Below, one piece after another: positions 22,280-32,960 of a stretch of 64,000 nucleotides of DNA. Source of the stretch: Hyperoodon ampullatus (lineage: Eukaryota > Chordata > Mammalia > Artiodactyla > Ziphiidae); contig OX457071.1 in NCBI GenBank assembly GCA_949752795.1, forward strand, positions 30,922,800 to 30,986,799. Reading direction: 5' to 3'. The stretch's first letter is position 1; every line of letters begins with the position of its first letter. The notes under the pieces were generated by a model, which worked only from the letters and a program-made list of their open reading frames with translations, was not told the DNA's origin and did no database searches. A program made the position numbers and the translations under genes.

Positions 22280-22990
22280 GGCATATAGTGGAGAGCTAAG
22301 GAGGAAATTGTTTCTGCTTCTCATTGAATGATTGCATCTGTGTATAACCACAAGCCTGATGAGAAGGATAAATGCAGAGAAGAATGAGTCTGTAGTATGG
22401 ACATGATGTAGGTTGGTGAGTCAGGGAAGGTGCCCTGCGAGGCAGTCTTTGAGCTGAGAGCTGAGGATGAGTAAGAGTTAACCAGATGACGGGGCGGAGG
22501 GCCTGTTGGGGGTTCTACAGAAAAGGAAGAACATAGGCAAAGGCACCAAAACTGAAAGGAGACCAGGGTGATGGGATCACAGAAAGCACAGATATTGTTG
22601 GAAAGTGAAGCTAGAGAGGTAGGCAGGGGCCCGATCGTAGGCATTTAGGCTGTGTTGAGATCTGGGTCTACTTGAAGAGCAATGAAAAGCCACTAAAGGG
22701 ATAACAGAGCAAGGAAAAAAACAGGCTTGCCTCTTAAAAAGATCACTATGGTGCTAGTGTAAAGAATGGATTGGGCGGGGAGGTTTAGGGAGTAGTGCTG
22801 GTAGGAGAGAAGAGTGGGTTAAAATAGGTTGATGGCTGTGGAAATGAAAAGTGGGTAGGATGTAGCAGACGGGCCTGGAAATGGGTTGGATGTGGGGAGA
22901 GAGGTTCCGTCGAGGATGATTCCTGGGCTGCTGGGTTCTTTGACGCTATCGTGGTTGGTGCCATTTACTGCCCAAGGTAATACTGAAGGA
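22280..22990 (-). mobile_element. L2 LINE fragment
   Basis: A good L2 match in reverse: 'AGAGAGGTAGGCAGGGGCCC', 'AATGAAAAGCCACTAAAGGG', 'TTAAAAAGATCACTATGGTG' and 'CGAGGATGATTCCTGGGCTG', then 'GTGCCATTTACTG'. It covers the region just downstream of the reverse-transcriptase core. Short minus frames (22321-22644) are decayed L2. Confidence 0.75.
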
Positions 22991-23179
22991 GAAACAGATT
23001 ATTTGTGGCTTTTCTGGCATTGAGGGAAGGGTAGAGAAGATCAAGTCTCTTAATCTTGGTCGTGAGATCACATGAGCCTAAATTGAGTTGCGAAACTCCA
23101 ACTTCCCATCCATATGTGGGGAATCTCCAGGGTTCCCTGTTATTACATAATCTCCTGCCCCTCCAGACCTGCCAGCCCT

Positions 23180-23580
23180 TGGCACCCTGAACAATTTGTA
23201 GTTTTGCTGTGGCTATTTCTACCCTTCCATGCCTCTTTGTATCTTTGGATGCCCCTTTCCTCTTCCATAGCTGAAAACTTTTCCTTTAAAACTTACCCGT
23301 ATTTATAATCCAAGGAAAAGTCTTTGTCTGCTCCAAAGCTTAATTCTGATGCCCTTTTATCTGCCCCATGACCAGCTATCACACTGCACCCTGATGGCCA
23401 ATCATTTGTCTAGACTCATGCCATGCTATACGCTTCCTGATGTCAGGAATCACGTTTTAATAGATGTAATATCCTCTCCCCTAACACAGTTCCCCATGCT
23501 TAAGAGCCTAGAACAGTGTCTGGCATAATAGATGCTCAAGTAATATTTGAATTCATGAGTAAATACTAGGTATGCAATAA
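23180..23580 (+). mobile_element. L2 3' end
   Basis: Plus-strand L2 order: 'CTTCCATGCCTCTTTGTATC' and 'AAAACTTACCCGTATTTATA', then 'AGAACAGTGTCTGGCATAAT' with 'AGATGCTCAAGTAATATTTG' at the 3' end. Confidence 0.65.
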
Positions 23581-23769
23581 ATGTTGCTTAAATTAAAAAT
23601 ATACATGAAGTATATACATTGCTTTGTCCAGTAGAGGAAAGATTGATATTGTTCCACAACTGACTGTCCTGATTACTGATTCCTTTTCAGACATTCATTT
23701 ATTGATCTGTGTTCTACACCTGCCTTAACATTCTAACTCATCTTTCCCCAATTTTTCTAAGAAACTCTC

Positions 23770-24130
23770 CCTTCCAGGCACATCTTTTTATTCACCTCAC
23801 ACCTTCAATTCACGCTTCTCTTCTTGGAGTATCTTCCTACCGTCATTCACTTCTGATGATGAAATTTTTACTTTTCCTTCATGCCCAGCTTAAAGGTCTT
23901 CTCCTCAAAACCTTCTCTGTTATTTTACAGTTTGAATTAATTCTAACCTCTTCTTCCCTCCAATAAAACTTGAAATCCATTTTAATTTTCCTACCCTATT
24001 TTATGGTAGTTGCTCCCTCTTTATTTCAACTAGACTGCAAGCTACCTGAGGGCAGAGATCCTGTCTTAGCCCACAATGCAAGACTTCATGGGTAGTAGCT
24101 GTTAAGGAAAATGTGTTGGATTTAGTTAAC
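23770..24130 (+). mobile_element. L2 3' end
   Basis: A second plus-strand L2 close by: 'CATGCCCAGCTTAAAGGTCT', 'CTAGACTGCAAGCTACCTGA' and 'GGGCAGAGATCCTGTCTTAG'. The 'CTGCAAGCTCCTTGAGGGCAG'-type block is characteristic of the L2 tail. Confidence 0.65.
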
Positions 24131-24224
24131 ATTGATCAATTGTTGAAGCTCTAGGTGCTCTGGAGGTGCTCAGTAAAATAGCTCAGATTTGTAAATCTAA
24201 CATGTTTTATCCTTTTTCTATACC

Positions 24225-24640
24225 TCATTGCTTAACAAGTATTTATTATACGTCTACTCTGTATTATGCATTTTGCTAAGCTCTGAGGATGCAGTGGTGA
24301 CTTAGACATAGCCATTCCCACCCATCCTAGAAGTTCTGGTCTAGTAGAGAAATAGGGCTAATGCTCCAACAGTTATTTATTGGGTGCCCACTTTGTGGCA
24401 GGTAAAGGAGTTAATGACAGTGAGTGAAAAGAGAAAAGCTCCCTTGTACCCTTAGAGCATATCATCTACTTGGAGAGGCAGACAAAATAAACTAAACGTA
24501 CAAACAACTGTAATCTTTAGTTAATGTGTGCTAAGTATCCTGGGCTGTGAGAACTTGGAGCAAGTTGGCCTAGACCTAGAGGTTGGGGATGGCTTCTTAG
24601 AGTTGAGCATTCCCTAACCAGGGGACAAGGGAAGAAGAGG
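24225..24640 (-). mobile_element. Two overlapping L2 fragments
   Basis: L2 tail sequence in reverse starts twice: 'TATTTATTATACGTCTACTC' at about 24240 and 'TATTTATTGGGTGCCCACTT' at about 24375. Each is followed by the matching interior. Either one L2 inserted into another or a local duplication has occurred. Confidence 0.65.
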
Positions 24641-25075
24641 ATCTTCAGTGTCACTGCCACAGAGAGAGCAAGTGGGGATGCTGGGAGATGAACCTGGCAT
24701 TAATTAATGTGATGTAATTATACCAACCAAATGTTCCCTTTTTAGAATTTCTCATTCTGTTGATGTGTAGCAGAAATACATGTTTTTCCTTTAAAAGCAC
24801 TATATTTTTAACAAAATTTATACTGTTAAAGTTAACTGTGAAGAAATGATCACATTAATTCTGTATGATGTTTAAATTCAGCCTACTCTTCTGAAAATAA
24901 CATCAGTGGCTCTGCATAGAGAGAATTAAATATAATGGGAGGGAAAAAGAACTCTTAGAAAATATATGGCATTCCTAATGGTCATCTAGTCACTGACTTG
25001 ATGAAAACTGAGAATAAAAAGGGCCCACTTAGTTTAAATACTGGAGTCATGCTTATATTTTTATTTGGTCAAGTG

Positions 25076-25077
<2 letters not shown>
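24641..25077. other. Unique stretch
   Basis: AT-rich, no recognised feature. Confidence 0.45.

Positions 25078-25119
<42 letters not shown>
25078..25119. repeat. (TG)n microsatellite
   Basis: About 21 uninterrupted TG units ending in TA. Pure and long enough to be length-variable in a population. Confidence 0.95.
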
Positions 25120-25121
<2 letters not shown>

Positions 25122-25689
25122 TATGATAAAAACATCCAAACCAACCTGAATAATCATGAGAACTTGTATTCAATACAACTGTGTGTAAGAAGGCAGCAAT
25201 ACCAAGAATTACTTTAAAATCATCTTTCATGTGATTCTACATAGGAAAATTCTGACTCTTAAGAATAATCCTGGAGTTATTTAGAGATTAATCTTTTCTT
25301 CCCCAAATGTAGTAAACTGAGTTGTTAAAGTGTGTATTTTGTCAAATAATTGGATCAATTTATGGATGAAAGTATGGGCTACTCATTTTATGACATAACA
25401 GAAAAAAGTGGATTTAAGAATAGGAAATATGTATATATAATAATTTCTTATGACCTTGTAATGAAAATCTCTAATCTTACTAGATGAATAATTTGTTACA
25501 ATAAATATTTTATTGGTCTTTGAAATAATAATTTATTCTGATTTTTCTCACTTAAACAGCCTCTCTAACATATGGGGCATGAGAGCAGGAAACGGCTCAA
25601 ATATTATTTCAGGGTTGCAACTGGGTGAATGATGCTGCCACTTTTGAGCCTGGGAAGATAAGAAAAGGAACACCTTTTATTTTTTAAGG
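25120..25689. other. Unique stretch
   Basis: AT-rich sequence with no supported gene or repeat. It leads into the L2 fragment to its right. Confidence 0.45.
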
Positions 25690-26150
25690 GAAAGGTTGAT
25701 CGGGGCTGAAAACCCTAAGTCTGGTGTTGATATGGGGCTAGGGCTGGAGATAGAAATCTGGGAGTCATTGTTATATGGATGGTATCTAAGGCCTGTGGAT
25801 GGGATGAAGTCCTCCAGGGGATGAGGGGAGCTATTTTGGAGGCTCCTTCATCTAGGGAGTGAGCTGAACCAGGGCAGAGAAAGGTCATGGGAAAATGATC
25901 CCCAGGCCAGACCAATATCTAGAGCTCAAAAGAATGAGAGGAAGAGGCTTAGGCAAAGGGAAAAAAAAAAAAAAAGAGGAGTAAGAAGGCTGGAAAAATG
26001 TCACTGATGCCGAGTAGAGAAAGTTTTTCAAGGATGGAGTGATCAGTTCTGTGAGTCACTGTGGAGAATTTGAGAAGATAAGGACTGAGACTTAACCAGT
26101 AGATTTGAAAACATGGAGGCCATTGATGACCGTGACATCGATGGTTTCAT
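25690..26150 (-). mobile_element. L2 reverse-transcriptase region, dead
   Basis: On the minus strand the DNA follows the L2 reverse-transcriptase core. At 25764-25775 the catalytic box reads YNND where an active enzyme has YADD, and it is followed by SQISISSP. Frames are broken by indels and a run of 15 A at about 25960-25974. The open frame at 25715-25915 is a different frame from the RT one. Confidence 0.7.
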
Positions 26151-26569
26151 CAGACATGTGTGGTCCCAAACTGGATTGGTTTGGGTTCTAGAAAAAATGG
26201 GAAGTGAGGAGGTAGATTGATTTTACCATCAAAAACTTACATGTGTTATACAGTATGTGTTTAAATGGTAACACAAATAATGCGGAATTTTCATAAAGAG
26301 TTCAAGGGAGAACAAAGTATATGACTGTGACTCTATTTCTGGTGAGTCCCCAAAGGCTTAATATTTAGCCCGGTGCCAATTTTAGGCCAGGAAAACCAGT
26401 ACATTCACTTTGCATCTATTTATACTATAGAATGTTCGGTTGGGCTTAAATAAATGCTAAGTCTCGTTAAGGCTCCTGGTGCTAATTCACTTTATTGCAT
26501 CCTCTGGGGTAGTGGGGGAGGGAATATACATGAGTTTATAAGTATTTGGATGATAATCTGCAGGAAGAC
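26151..26569. other. Unique stretch
   Basis: No recognised repeat or gene. Confidence 0.45.
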
Positions 26570-26775
26570 AGGTCAGACATACCTGTGTCCAAGTTCTGAG
26601 TTTGCTTTTTTCCGTGCAACTCTGGCAACTTATCTAACTCTTCTAAACCTATTTTTCTCAAAGGTAAAATGTGGATACTAATGATACGAGGAGAAAATAA
26701 GGTAATGTGGCTGAAGAACTACGCATGGTGTCTGGCACCTAGTAAAGGCTTAGTAATGGGGATGACTTTATTCAT
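26570..26775 (+). mobile_element. MIR
   Basis: Plus-strand MIR: 'CAACTCTGGCAACTTATCTA', 'TTTTTCTCAAAGGTAAAATG' and 'GTGTCTGGCACCTAGTAAAG'. Nearly complete in the 3' half. Confidence 0.7.
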
Positions 26776-27104
26776 AACTATGATCCCTGACTTGTTCTTG
26801 AATGGGATATAGCTGAAATACTATCCAATTTAGTAAACAGGAGATAGGTCTTCTAATAAAGAAGACAAAATGAGGTGCCAGAGAGGAAGTCATACCTTAG
26901 AAACCACAGTATTTGGTTCATGTTACGCTATGGGTGTTTATTTCTCTTTGCTATTTCCTCGCCTTTAGTGAAGTCATATAAGCATAGTAGTCAAGACTGC
27001 AGGCTCTGTAGAGCACATTGATCTCAACCCCCTGGAATTCACTGGATATTCCAGTTCCATCTTCCCATCCTTTCCGATCCGATCGGCACTGCTCATGATA
27101 ATAG

Positions 27105-27350
27105 CTAACATGTATTAACTGCTTTCTGGGTACCAAGCACTGTTCTAAACACTTTAAAACTATGAACTCATTTAAATCTCACGGACCTGGGAGGTGGCCA
27201 CTATCATTGCTTCCATTTGTGCAGAAATGAGAAAACAGTAGGGCAGACAGGTTAAGTAACTTGCCCTAAGATGACACTATTGGTAAATGGTGGAGCCGGA
27301 ATTCAATGTGAGGCAGCTACACAGTTTGTACTCTTTACCACTTCATCCTG
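27105..27350 (-). mobile_element. MIR
   Basis: One of the best MIRs here, in reverse: 'CCAAGCACTGTTCTAAACAC', 'ATGAACTCATTTAAATCTCA', 'GGTTAAGTAACTTGCCCTAA', 'GGTGGAGCCGGAATTCAAT' and 'GTACTCTTTACCACTTCA'. Confidence 0.85.
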
Positions 27351-27456
27351 ATTCCACTGGGGGCTCTAAGATTGGATTTAAATTGTCACAGCTTTTCTGC
27401 GGTGGGGATAGTAAAAAGGTAGGATGGGTGCCCTCCCCAGCAGTTCATCCGTGATC

Positions 27457-27663
27457 AATAATTTGCATTGGGGGGGCTTCCCTGGTGGCGCAGTGGTTGA
27501 GAGTCCGCCTGCCAAAACAGGGGACACGGGTTCGTGCCCCGGTCCGGGAAGATCCCACATGCCGCGGAGCGGCTGGGCCCGTGAGCCATGGCCGCTGAGC
27601 CTGCACGTCCAGAGCCTGTGCTCCGCAACGGGAGAGGCCACAACAGGGAGAGACCCGCATACC

Positions 27664-27703
<40 letters not shown>

Positions 27704-27716
27704 ATTTGCATTGGGG
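27457..27716 (+). mobile_element. Young CHR SINE with 35-base A tail
   Basis: Complete plus-strand CHR SINE. The duplication AATAATTTGCATTGGGG (17 bases) is perfect at 27457-27473 and 27700-27716. The tRNA-like head keeps a pol III A box TGGCGCAGTGG at 27486-27496 and a B-box-like GGTTCGTGCCC at 27529-27539. The tail at 27666-27700 is 35 uninterrupted A, the longest here, which suggests recent insertion. Overlapping frames on both strands are the SINE itself. Confidence 0.97.
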
Positions 27717-29246
27717 ATCGAGATATCACATCCCACCGCCGGCCACCAGCCATTCGGGTAGGTTCAGGAAAACATTGAAAAAAAACAGATCGGTCATGTT
27801 CTCTTGATTAACTATAAATGTTAGTCATTAAAATACAAGATCTGAGGGTCGGGTCCTTTAGTGCTTATACCCAGAGAAGGAAGAATCATTTTTGTATGAA
27901 GGCATCTAAAAAGTTCTCACATGCTAAGCAAAAAAGCTAAATTAAGCCTCGTGTTGGGGAAAATTATAAACATGCTGTCTGCCTCAGATGAGTAAGTGTA
28001 TATAAATAGAACAGTTGGTGTACATGGCCTTAATGTTATAGCTTCCTTTTTTCTGTGTAATGTAAATTACCAAATGCGAGCATTTCCATCTGACCTAAAC
28101 TGTCAGTCTCAGAAGAGCACATTGTAGGATTGAATACATGTTATACAACAACCAAGATTGCCCTTTTCTTCAGCCTGGTGATTTTTTTTTTTCTTTCCGT
28201 ATCCAGCGGTTAGTACTAAGGCCTGAAACCCTTACTTACAGAACAAAGTGGCTTAGCAGTAATCAAGCCTGTGTGAGGCTAAGAGAAGAATAATGAACAT
28301 TCCCTGCAAGCTTCCTGCCTAGATGCAGGTGCAGGAATCAGGAGGTCATGAATAATGCATGACATGCAGATTAGATGGTAGTTTCTCCTACTGGGGTTTT
28401 GACTTTGCTACCTGCCTAGCTGCTATATGTGGAAAGAAGGTAGACGAAGGCAAAAAGTGTCACAATTTAAAGACAGAGCTCACAGGAACACTGCATATTC
28501 TTTTGCAGAAATGAAATTGGGGAGTAGCTGAAATGCAAACCTTCACGGCCTACTTTATCAGATAAAGTAAGCTCCAGGTTATCAATTGACTCACTTTGGG
28601 AAGGGAAAAAACCTTTCTTGTTTTACCATTTCAAGAAACCTTATAATTATGTGGTCATACATACACAATCAGGAATTCTTTGAAGACTGTTGAACAATTA
28701 CAGAAATTATCAACTTACAATATTTGATCTATGGATCAATGAAGTTTTGCTAAAAGATAGTTACTTAGAGAATATTGTAATTACAGGTTAAACAGACCCA
28801 TTTTTTCCCACTGATATATGCAGTGAGAACTTCACCTGGTGGAATTATCATGATGACTAGAAATAGGGTTAAGGAGGAAGCAACATTAGGTAAACATTTA
28901 AAGGATGCAGAGTGAATTAAAGAACTGCTAATATGTGGGCTATTACTCCTTCACATCTTATTTAGGCAGTAGGATTCTGACATCCCAGGGGGTATGCAGG
29001 CAAGGTTCAAGAGGATTTCCTGCATTTTCCCTTAGGTCAGGGAACTTTAACTGGAGCGACAGTTTTTGGCTCACAATTCCATTTTGATGACTGTGTTTCA
29101 AACAAACAGACTGAAAGCAAAAAGAAAGCAAAAAGAATGAGACTTGCTACCTTGTGTATAATTCTTACGCATTTTTATTGGGTGTTTGTTCTCTCTCTCT
29201 CTCCCCAAATTGGGGTACTGGAATATGAGCTGGCTTTCATTTCTAG
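27717..29246. other. Mostly unique stretch with a GATA palindrome
   Basis: No recognised interspersed repeat over about 1.5 kb. 28280-28480 contains homeodomain/POU-like words (GGTCATGAATAATGCATGAC). A palindromic GATA site lies at 28551-28569. No supported gene. Confidence 0.45.
28551..28569. promoter_or_regulatory. Palindromic GATA-type site
   Basis: TACTTTATC A GATAAAGTA: perfect 9-base arms around one base, placing two GATA motifs back to back (TTATCAGATAA). Palindromic ATC(A/T)GATA sites are known to be bound by GATA factors using both zinc fingers. Function here is inference. Confidence 0.35.
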
Positions 29247-29300
29247 CTGAGTCTGTCATTTCCGATAGGCCCCCCTGTGGCCGGATGCCAAGACCAACAG
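29247..29300 (+). other. Weak candidate exon (54 bases)
   Basis: The segment lies between 'GGCTTTCATTTCTAG' (acceptor-like) and 'CAACAG|GTGATC' (donor-like). Its length is a multiple of three and two of the three frames are open. It sits in a 109-codon plus frame at 29186-29515 that is not explained by a repeat. No protein family is recognised. Chance is at least as likely. Confidence 0.15.
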
Positions 29301-29674
29301 GTGATCCTTGTAGCTGCAAAACAGCAGGAAGTGGGCCGAGCTTGAATGAGACAGTTCACCAGAGGGGCTGTCTGGCCTCTCTCCATCTTTCTGCATCATC
29401 AACAACCCCTCCCCCATACGGAGCAGAAAAATCTGTGCTGAGCAGCTCAGCTGCAGAATCCATTGAGAAGTGCTGTGAGGAAAAGAATGTTAATAAGGGA
29501 TGTTGGAAGAAATAAGCCTTCTGAGTGCAAAGTGCAGCCTGGCTCTGGATTTATGGAAAGACTGCATTTGGCCCTTCTGAGGGGCTAGAGCTGCACTGCC
29601 CGTTTTGAAATGATTCTCACTCGCTGAACAACTGTGGAGAAGTGGGATTCTAATCAACCTTGGGGCTCTTGGTT

Positions 29675-29912
29675 CTAAGTGGATTTTTTATTTTATTTTA
29701 TTTTTTTTGCGGTACGCGGGCCTCTCACTGTTGTGGCCTCTCCCATTGCGGAGCACAGGCTCCGGACGCGCAGCCTCAGCGGCCATGGCTCACGGGCCCA
29801 GCCGCTCCGCGGCATGTGGGATCTTCCCGGACCGGGGCACGAACCCGTGTCCCCTGCATCGGCAGGCGGACTGTCAACCACTGTGCCACCAGGGAAGCCC
29901 TAAGTGGACTTT
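29675..29912 (-). mobile_element. CHR SINE with TSD
   Basis: Minus-strand CHR SINE with tail TTTTATTTTATTTTATTTT. The duplication CTAAGTGGATTTT / CTAAGTGGACTTT (one mismatch) is at 29675-29687 and 29900-29912. Five overlapping short frames are the element itself. Confidence 0.95.
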
Positions 29913-30399
29913 AAGACCAATTTAAAATCCCCATTTTGTTTCTTGTCTTGTAAATGGAATAATGTCGGAGACATAAAGGGTAAAGATAACACAAGCTTAA
30001 CGACTGCCTAGATCTCACAAGTACCTAGTAAAGAAAGAGGTACTTTAGTAGGAAGCCGGAAGGTGTCCACAAGGACAGGAAGTAGAGCAAATTGTGCTGC
30101 CAGTAAGTGACCCACAAAGAGGTGGAGGTTCATGGAGTTTCAGCAGCTAGCTCCTGATTGGAAGATATTATAGCAGTTCCTAGAAATTTCAGCTATTTCC
30201 AGTGGATGACTTCAAACCCGGAAGCTTGGAAAACAATATACTCTTTACTATCTTTTCCCCATAATTTAGCTAAAGGTTTGAAATGACTTTGTTTTCTTTA
30301 AAGCCCGGCTGGAGAGTATCACATCTAGCAGACCTTCCTCCTAGAAATAACTATTCACCTTTCCTTTCTCCTCTGGTCCCACAGATTCTGTGCCTGGAC
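29913..30399. other. Unique stretch
   Basis: No recognised gene or repeat. It abuts the LTR-like segment to the right. Confidence 0.45.
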
Positions 30400-31040
30400 A
30401 TTTGGATGAAGTTATTGCAGGGGAGGAAAACAATTTTTTTTCCTCTACCCTCTGCTGTTTAGGGTCTGGGGGCCTGCAAATTAAACTGACAAAAGATAGA
30501 TTAGCAAGAGGAAAAAAAATCAAAAGTTTATTTACACATAAAACATGCATGCATACATGCATGCAGGAATACTCAGTGGTGAGTAACTCAAAAGGGTGGT
30601 TAAAATTTGAAGCTTATATACCATTCTAACAAAGGGTAATAAATTGTAGAGAAGTGCCTTGTCAAAAGGAAAGGGGGTCTGGGCGTTTGCGGGGGCTATA
30701 TTTTAGGAAGGTGACTAGGCAGTGTATGGGGGAAACTAATGGTAAATAAGGGTTGTTTATGCCAGCTCATCTCAATACCATTTTTGGTGATAAGAGTTGT
30801 ACATTGTACTCTACTTCCTGGTATGGGGGGAGGGGAGGAGGGAACGCCTCTAAACATGAAAATTTCCTTTACAAAAGGGAAATGTATGCCCTGTTTTTAG
30901 GTATATAAAGGGAAGGTAGAGAGTTCCTCCTCCTGTTTGTGTTTGTGGTTGCCTTCAAATGAAAATAATCCTTATGCCTCAGTAGCGTATTTTGGGGTGG
31001 CGTATACTGATCCCCTTCGTTATCTTGCTTTTCAGGGCTT
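30400..31040 (-). mobile_element. Probable ERV solo LTR
   Basis: The segment has LTR-like organisation on the minus strand, with an AATAAA signal in TGTAAATAAACTTTTG at about 30520-30540. It has long runs of words such as 'GGAAATGTATGCCCTG' and 'TTTTGGGGTGGCGTATACTG' that recur in cetartiodactyl LTRs as I remember them. It includes a small CATGCATGCATACATGCATGCA cluster at about 30545-30565. No retroviral coding sequence is present. The family is not identified. Confidence 0.5.
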
Positions 31041-31512
31041 TAAATCTGGAAGTTGACTGAGGGAGTGTATACTTAGACTGTCTCTTCGTGTCCTCCTTAT
31101 GGAAACAGGTAGCAGAAAGGGCTCACTGAGGGCCAGCACCAGACCTTACATTACCTTTATGTACTCCTAAACCTGGCAAGGTTTAGGTAGGCAGCAGTAA
31201 CTTCTTGTTGGACTGAATGAATGAATCAACTTACTAAAACTGGTCCTGCCTTTGGGGGGGTCTTCACAGTGAATATTGTGACAAGCACTTTGTATGTTAA
31301 AAGTGGTGCAGAAGGAAAGAGAGAGACTGACTGCTGGTCTGTAGGCATAGGAATTTAACTGCATCCATTTACTAAGAGGTGCTCAAGTTCTGGGGCATTT
31401 TATATTAAGCAAATCTAAAAGAGATCATTTATAAGCCAGATCACTTTTTATTTGTTCATTTATAATCAGGAAAATGCTCTTTCAATGACTGGATTACTCT
31501 CATCTCCTACAG
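31041..31512. other. Unique stretch before the exon candidate
   Basis: No recognised repeat. The last part carries a CTTTCAATGACTGG branch-point-like word and a pyrimidine tract before 31513. Confidence 0.4.
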
Positions 31513-31575
31513 GGTACATCCGTCCCCAGTATCAAGGGTCCGGGGAAATCGAATGAATAATCAGAAGTTTGCTTG
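31513..31575 (+). other. Candidate 63-base cassette exon
   Basis: Acceptor 'ACTCTCATCTCCTACAG' directly before, donor 'TTG|GTGAGTAT' directly after (close to the consensus GTRAGT). The length is 63 bases, so inclusion would keep frame. One frame is open, reading VHPSPVSRVRGNRMNNQKFA between split codons; the other two contain stops. The segment has CpGs and is not a known repeat. I do not recognise the peptide. A 5' UTR exon or chance is also possible. Confidence 0.3.
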
Positions 31576-32070
31576 GTGAGTATACAGTCTATGTGATGAG
31601 AATTTATAAGTCTCATGGGAATTTTTAATAGGACTGTGTTAAAAGAGAATTATTCCTGCTTTCTCTGTAGAGAATACATTTCTACTGACTGAACTACATT
31701 ATTTCCCTTTCCTTTGGAAAATTCTAAACGAACACGAATAGAGTTCCTTTCCAGCCAAATCGTCTTCAATCACCAAAAACTGAGTGCAACATTTTTTTCC
31801 TAACAGATATGGCATATTTCCAAGGATTATCAACTGTTACATTTTTAAAGAATGTTTCCCGTTTTTAGAAGACACTCACTTTTTTAGTAAGATTTAGATA
31901 ACAACTCGGATTTTTCTCAGGTACCAGCTTCTACTTCTCACGAAGATTTTCATAGTAAATTAATCTATTAAATTAATTCTGGTGATTACTGTTTAGATGC
32001 CCTTTTTATGACCTTAGCCTTAAATATCAAGGGATTTGTTTTTTAATTTGGGGAATACAAAGATCTTCTT
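31576..32070. other. Unique AT-rich stretch
   Basis: No recognised repeat or gene. Confidence 0.45.
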
Positions 32071-32072
32071 TC

Positions 32073-32254
32073 ACTGACTACTTTTTTTTTCTTTTTTACC
32101 ATCATTATTGGAGTATAATTGCTTTACAATGGTGTGTTAGTTTCTGCTTTATAACAAAGTGAATCAGCTATACATATACATGTATCCCCATATCTCCTCC
32201 CTCTTGCATCTCCCTCCCACCCTCCGTATCCCACCCCTGTAGGTGGACTGACTA
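32073..32254 (-). mobile_element. L1 3' end with TSD
   Basis: L1 3' terminal piece in reverse: T tail, 'GGAGTATAATTGCTTTACAA', 'AAAGTGAATCAGCTATACAT' and 'CATATCTCCTCCCTCTTGC'. The short duplication ACTGACTA flanks it at 32073-32080 and 32247-32254. Only about 160 bases of L1 are kept. Confidence 0.85.
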
Positions 32255-32470
32255 GTTCTTGAATAAAAATAGAGATGGAACTTGTCAGATATGACCTGAA
32301 GAGTTATTTCAACCACAGAACATTGATTACTGATTCCTTAAAGAGGGAATTTAAAGTGTTTCACAAATGTTTCATATGAAACAAACGAACAAAAATCAAT
32401 GTAGATTTAAAATCTATATTTGTTTGCGTTACTCCGTTCTCCAAAATTAACCTTTCCACACATAGTGTAT

Positions 32471-32546
32471 CTTAAAAAAAAGGAAGGAAGGAGCAAAGGA
32501 AGGGAGGGAGAGAAGTAGGGAAAAGAAAAAAGAAAAAGAAAGAACT
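32471..32546. repeat. Purine-rich GA low-complexity tract
   Basis: AAGGAAGGAAGG followed by GGGAGGGAGAG and AAAGAAAAAGAAAG. Nearly all purine on the plus strand over about 75 bases. Confidence 0.8.
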
Positions 32547-32789
32547 GATCTGTGTACTGTCTTACTTCAAAGGTGAATGGACATTCACAGGTCTCCATTC
32601 TTTTACTTCATTGAATTGCACTTAGAATGGGATTTTGATTAAAAACTATGGCATTTTTTTTTTTTTAGGTATGGGAAGATGATTACCAAAGATTGAGCTT
32701 CCAAATTAATTTCACTCCTAAATTAGGATTATTTTTAGACACAAAATAATGATTCTTTGAATTTGAATAGTGCCTAATCAGCTTGCCTC

Positions 32790-32960
32790 CCTTCCCCCAT
32801 TAAATCTAATTAACCCTCACAGTAGCTTGGTGATGTTAAATATTATGCTTTTCTTTTTCACAGAGTGGGAAATGGAGTACAGAGGAAACAGCCATTTGCT
32901 TACACACTCCCTAAAAGCTGGGGCATCCCTCATGGTTTCTCACAGTCACTAAAGCATACC
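32790..32960 (-). mobile_element. Possible MIR
   Basis: 'TTAACCCTCACAGTAGCTTG' and 'CAGAGTGGGAAATGGAGTAC' resemble MIR in reverse. Weak. Confidence 0.4.

Noticed and set aside
27474..27560. tRNA gene
   Set aside because: The tRNA-like head with A and B boxes belongs to a SINE; it has no cloverleaf closure or acceptor stem.
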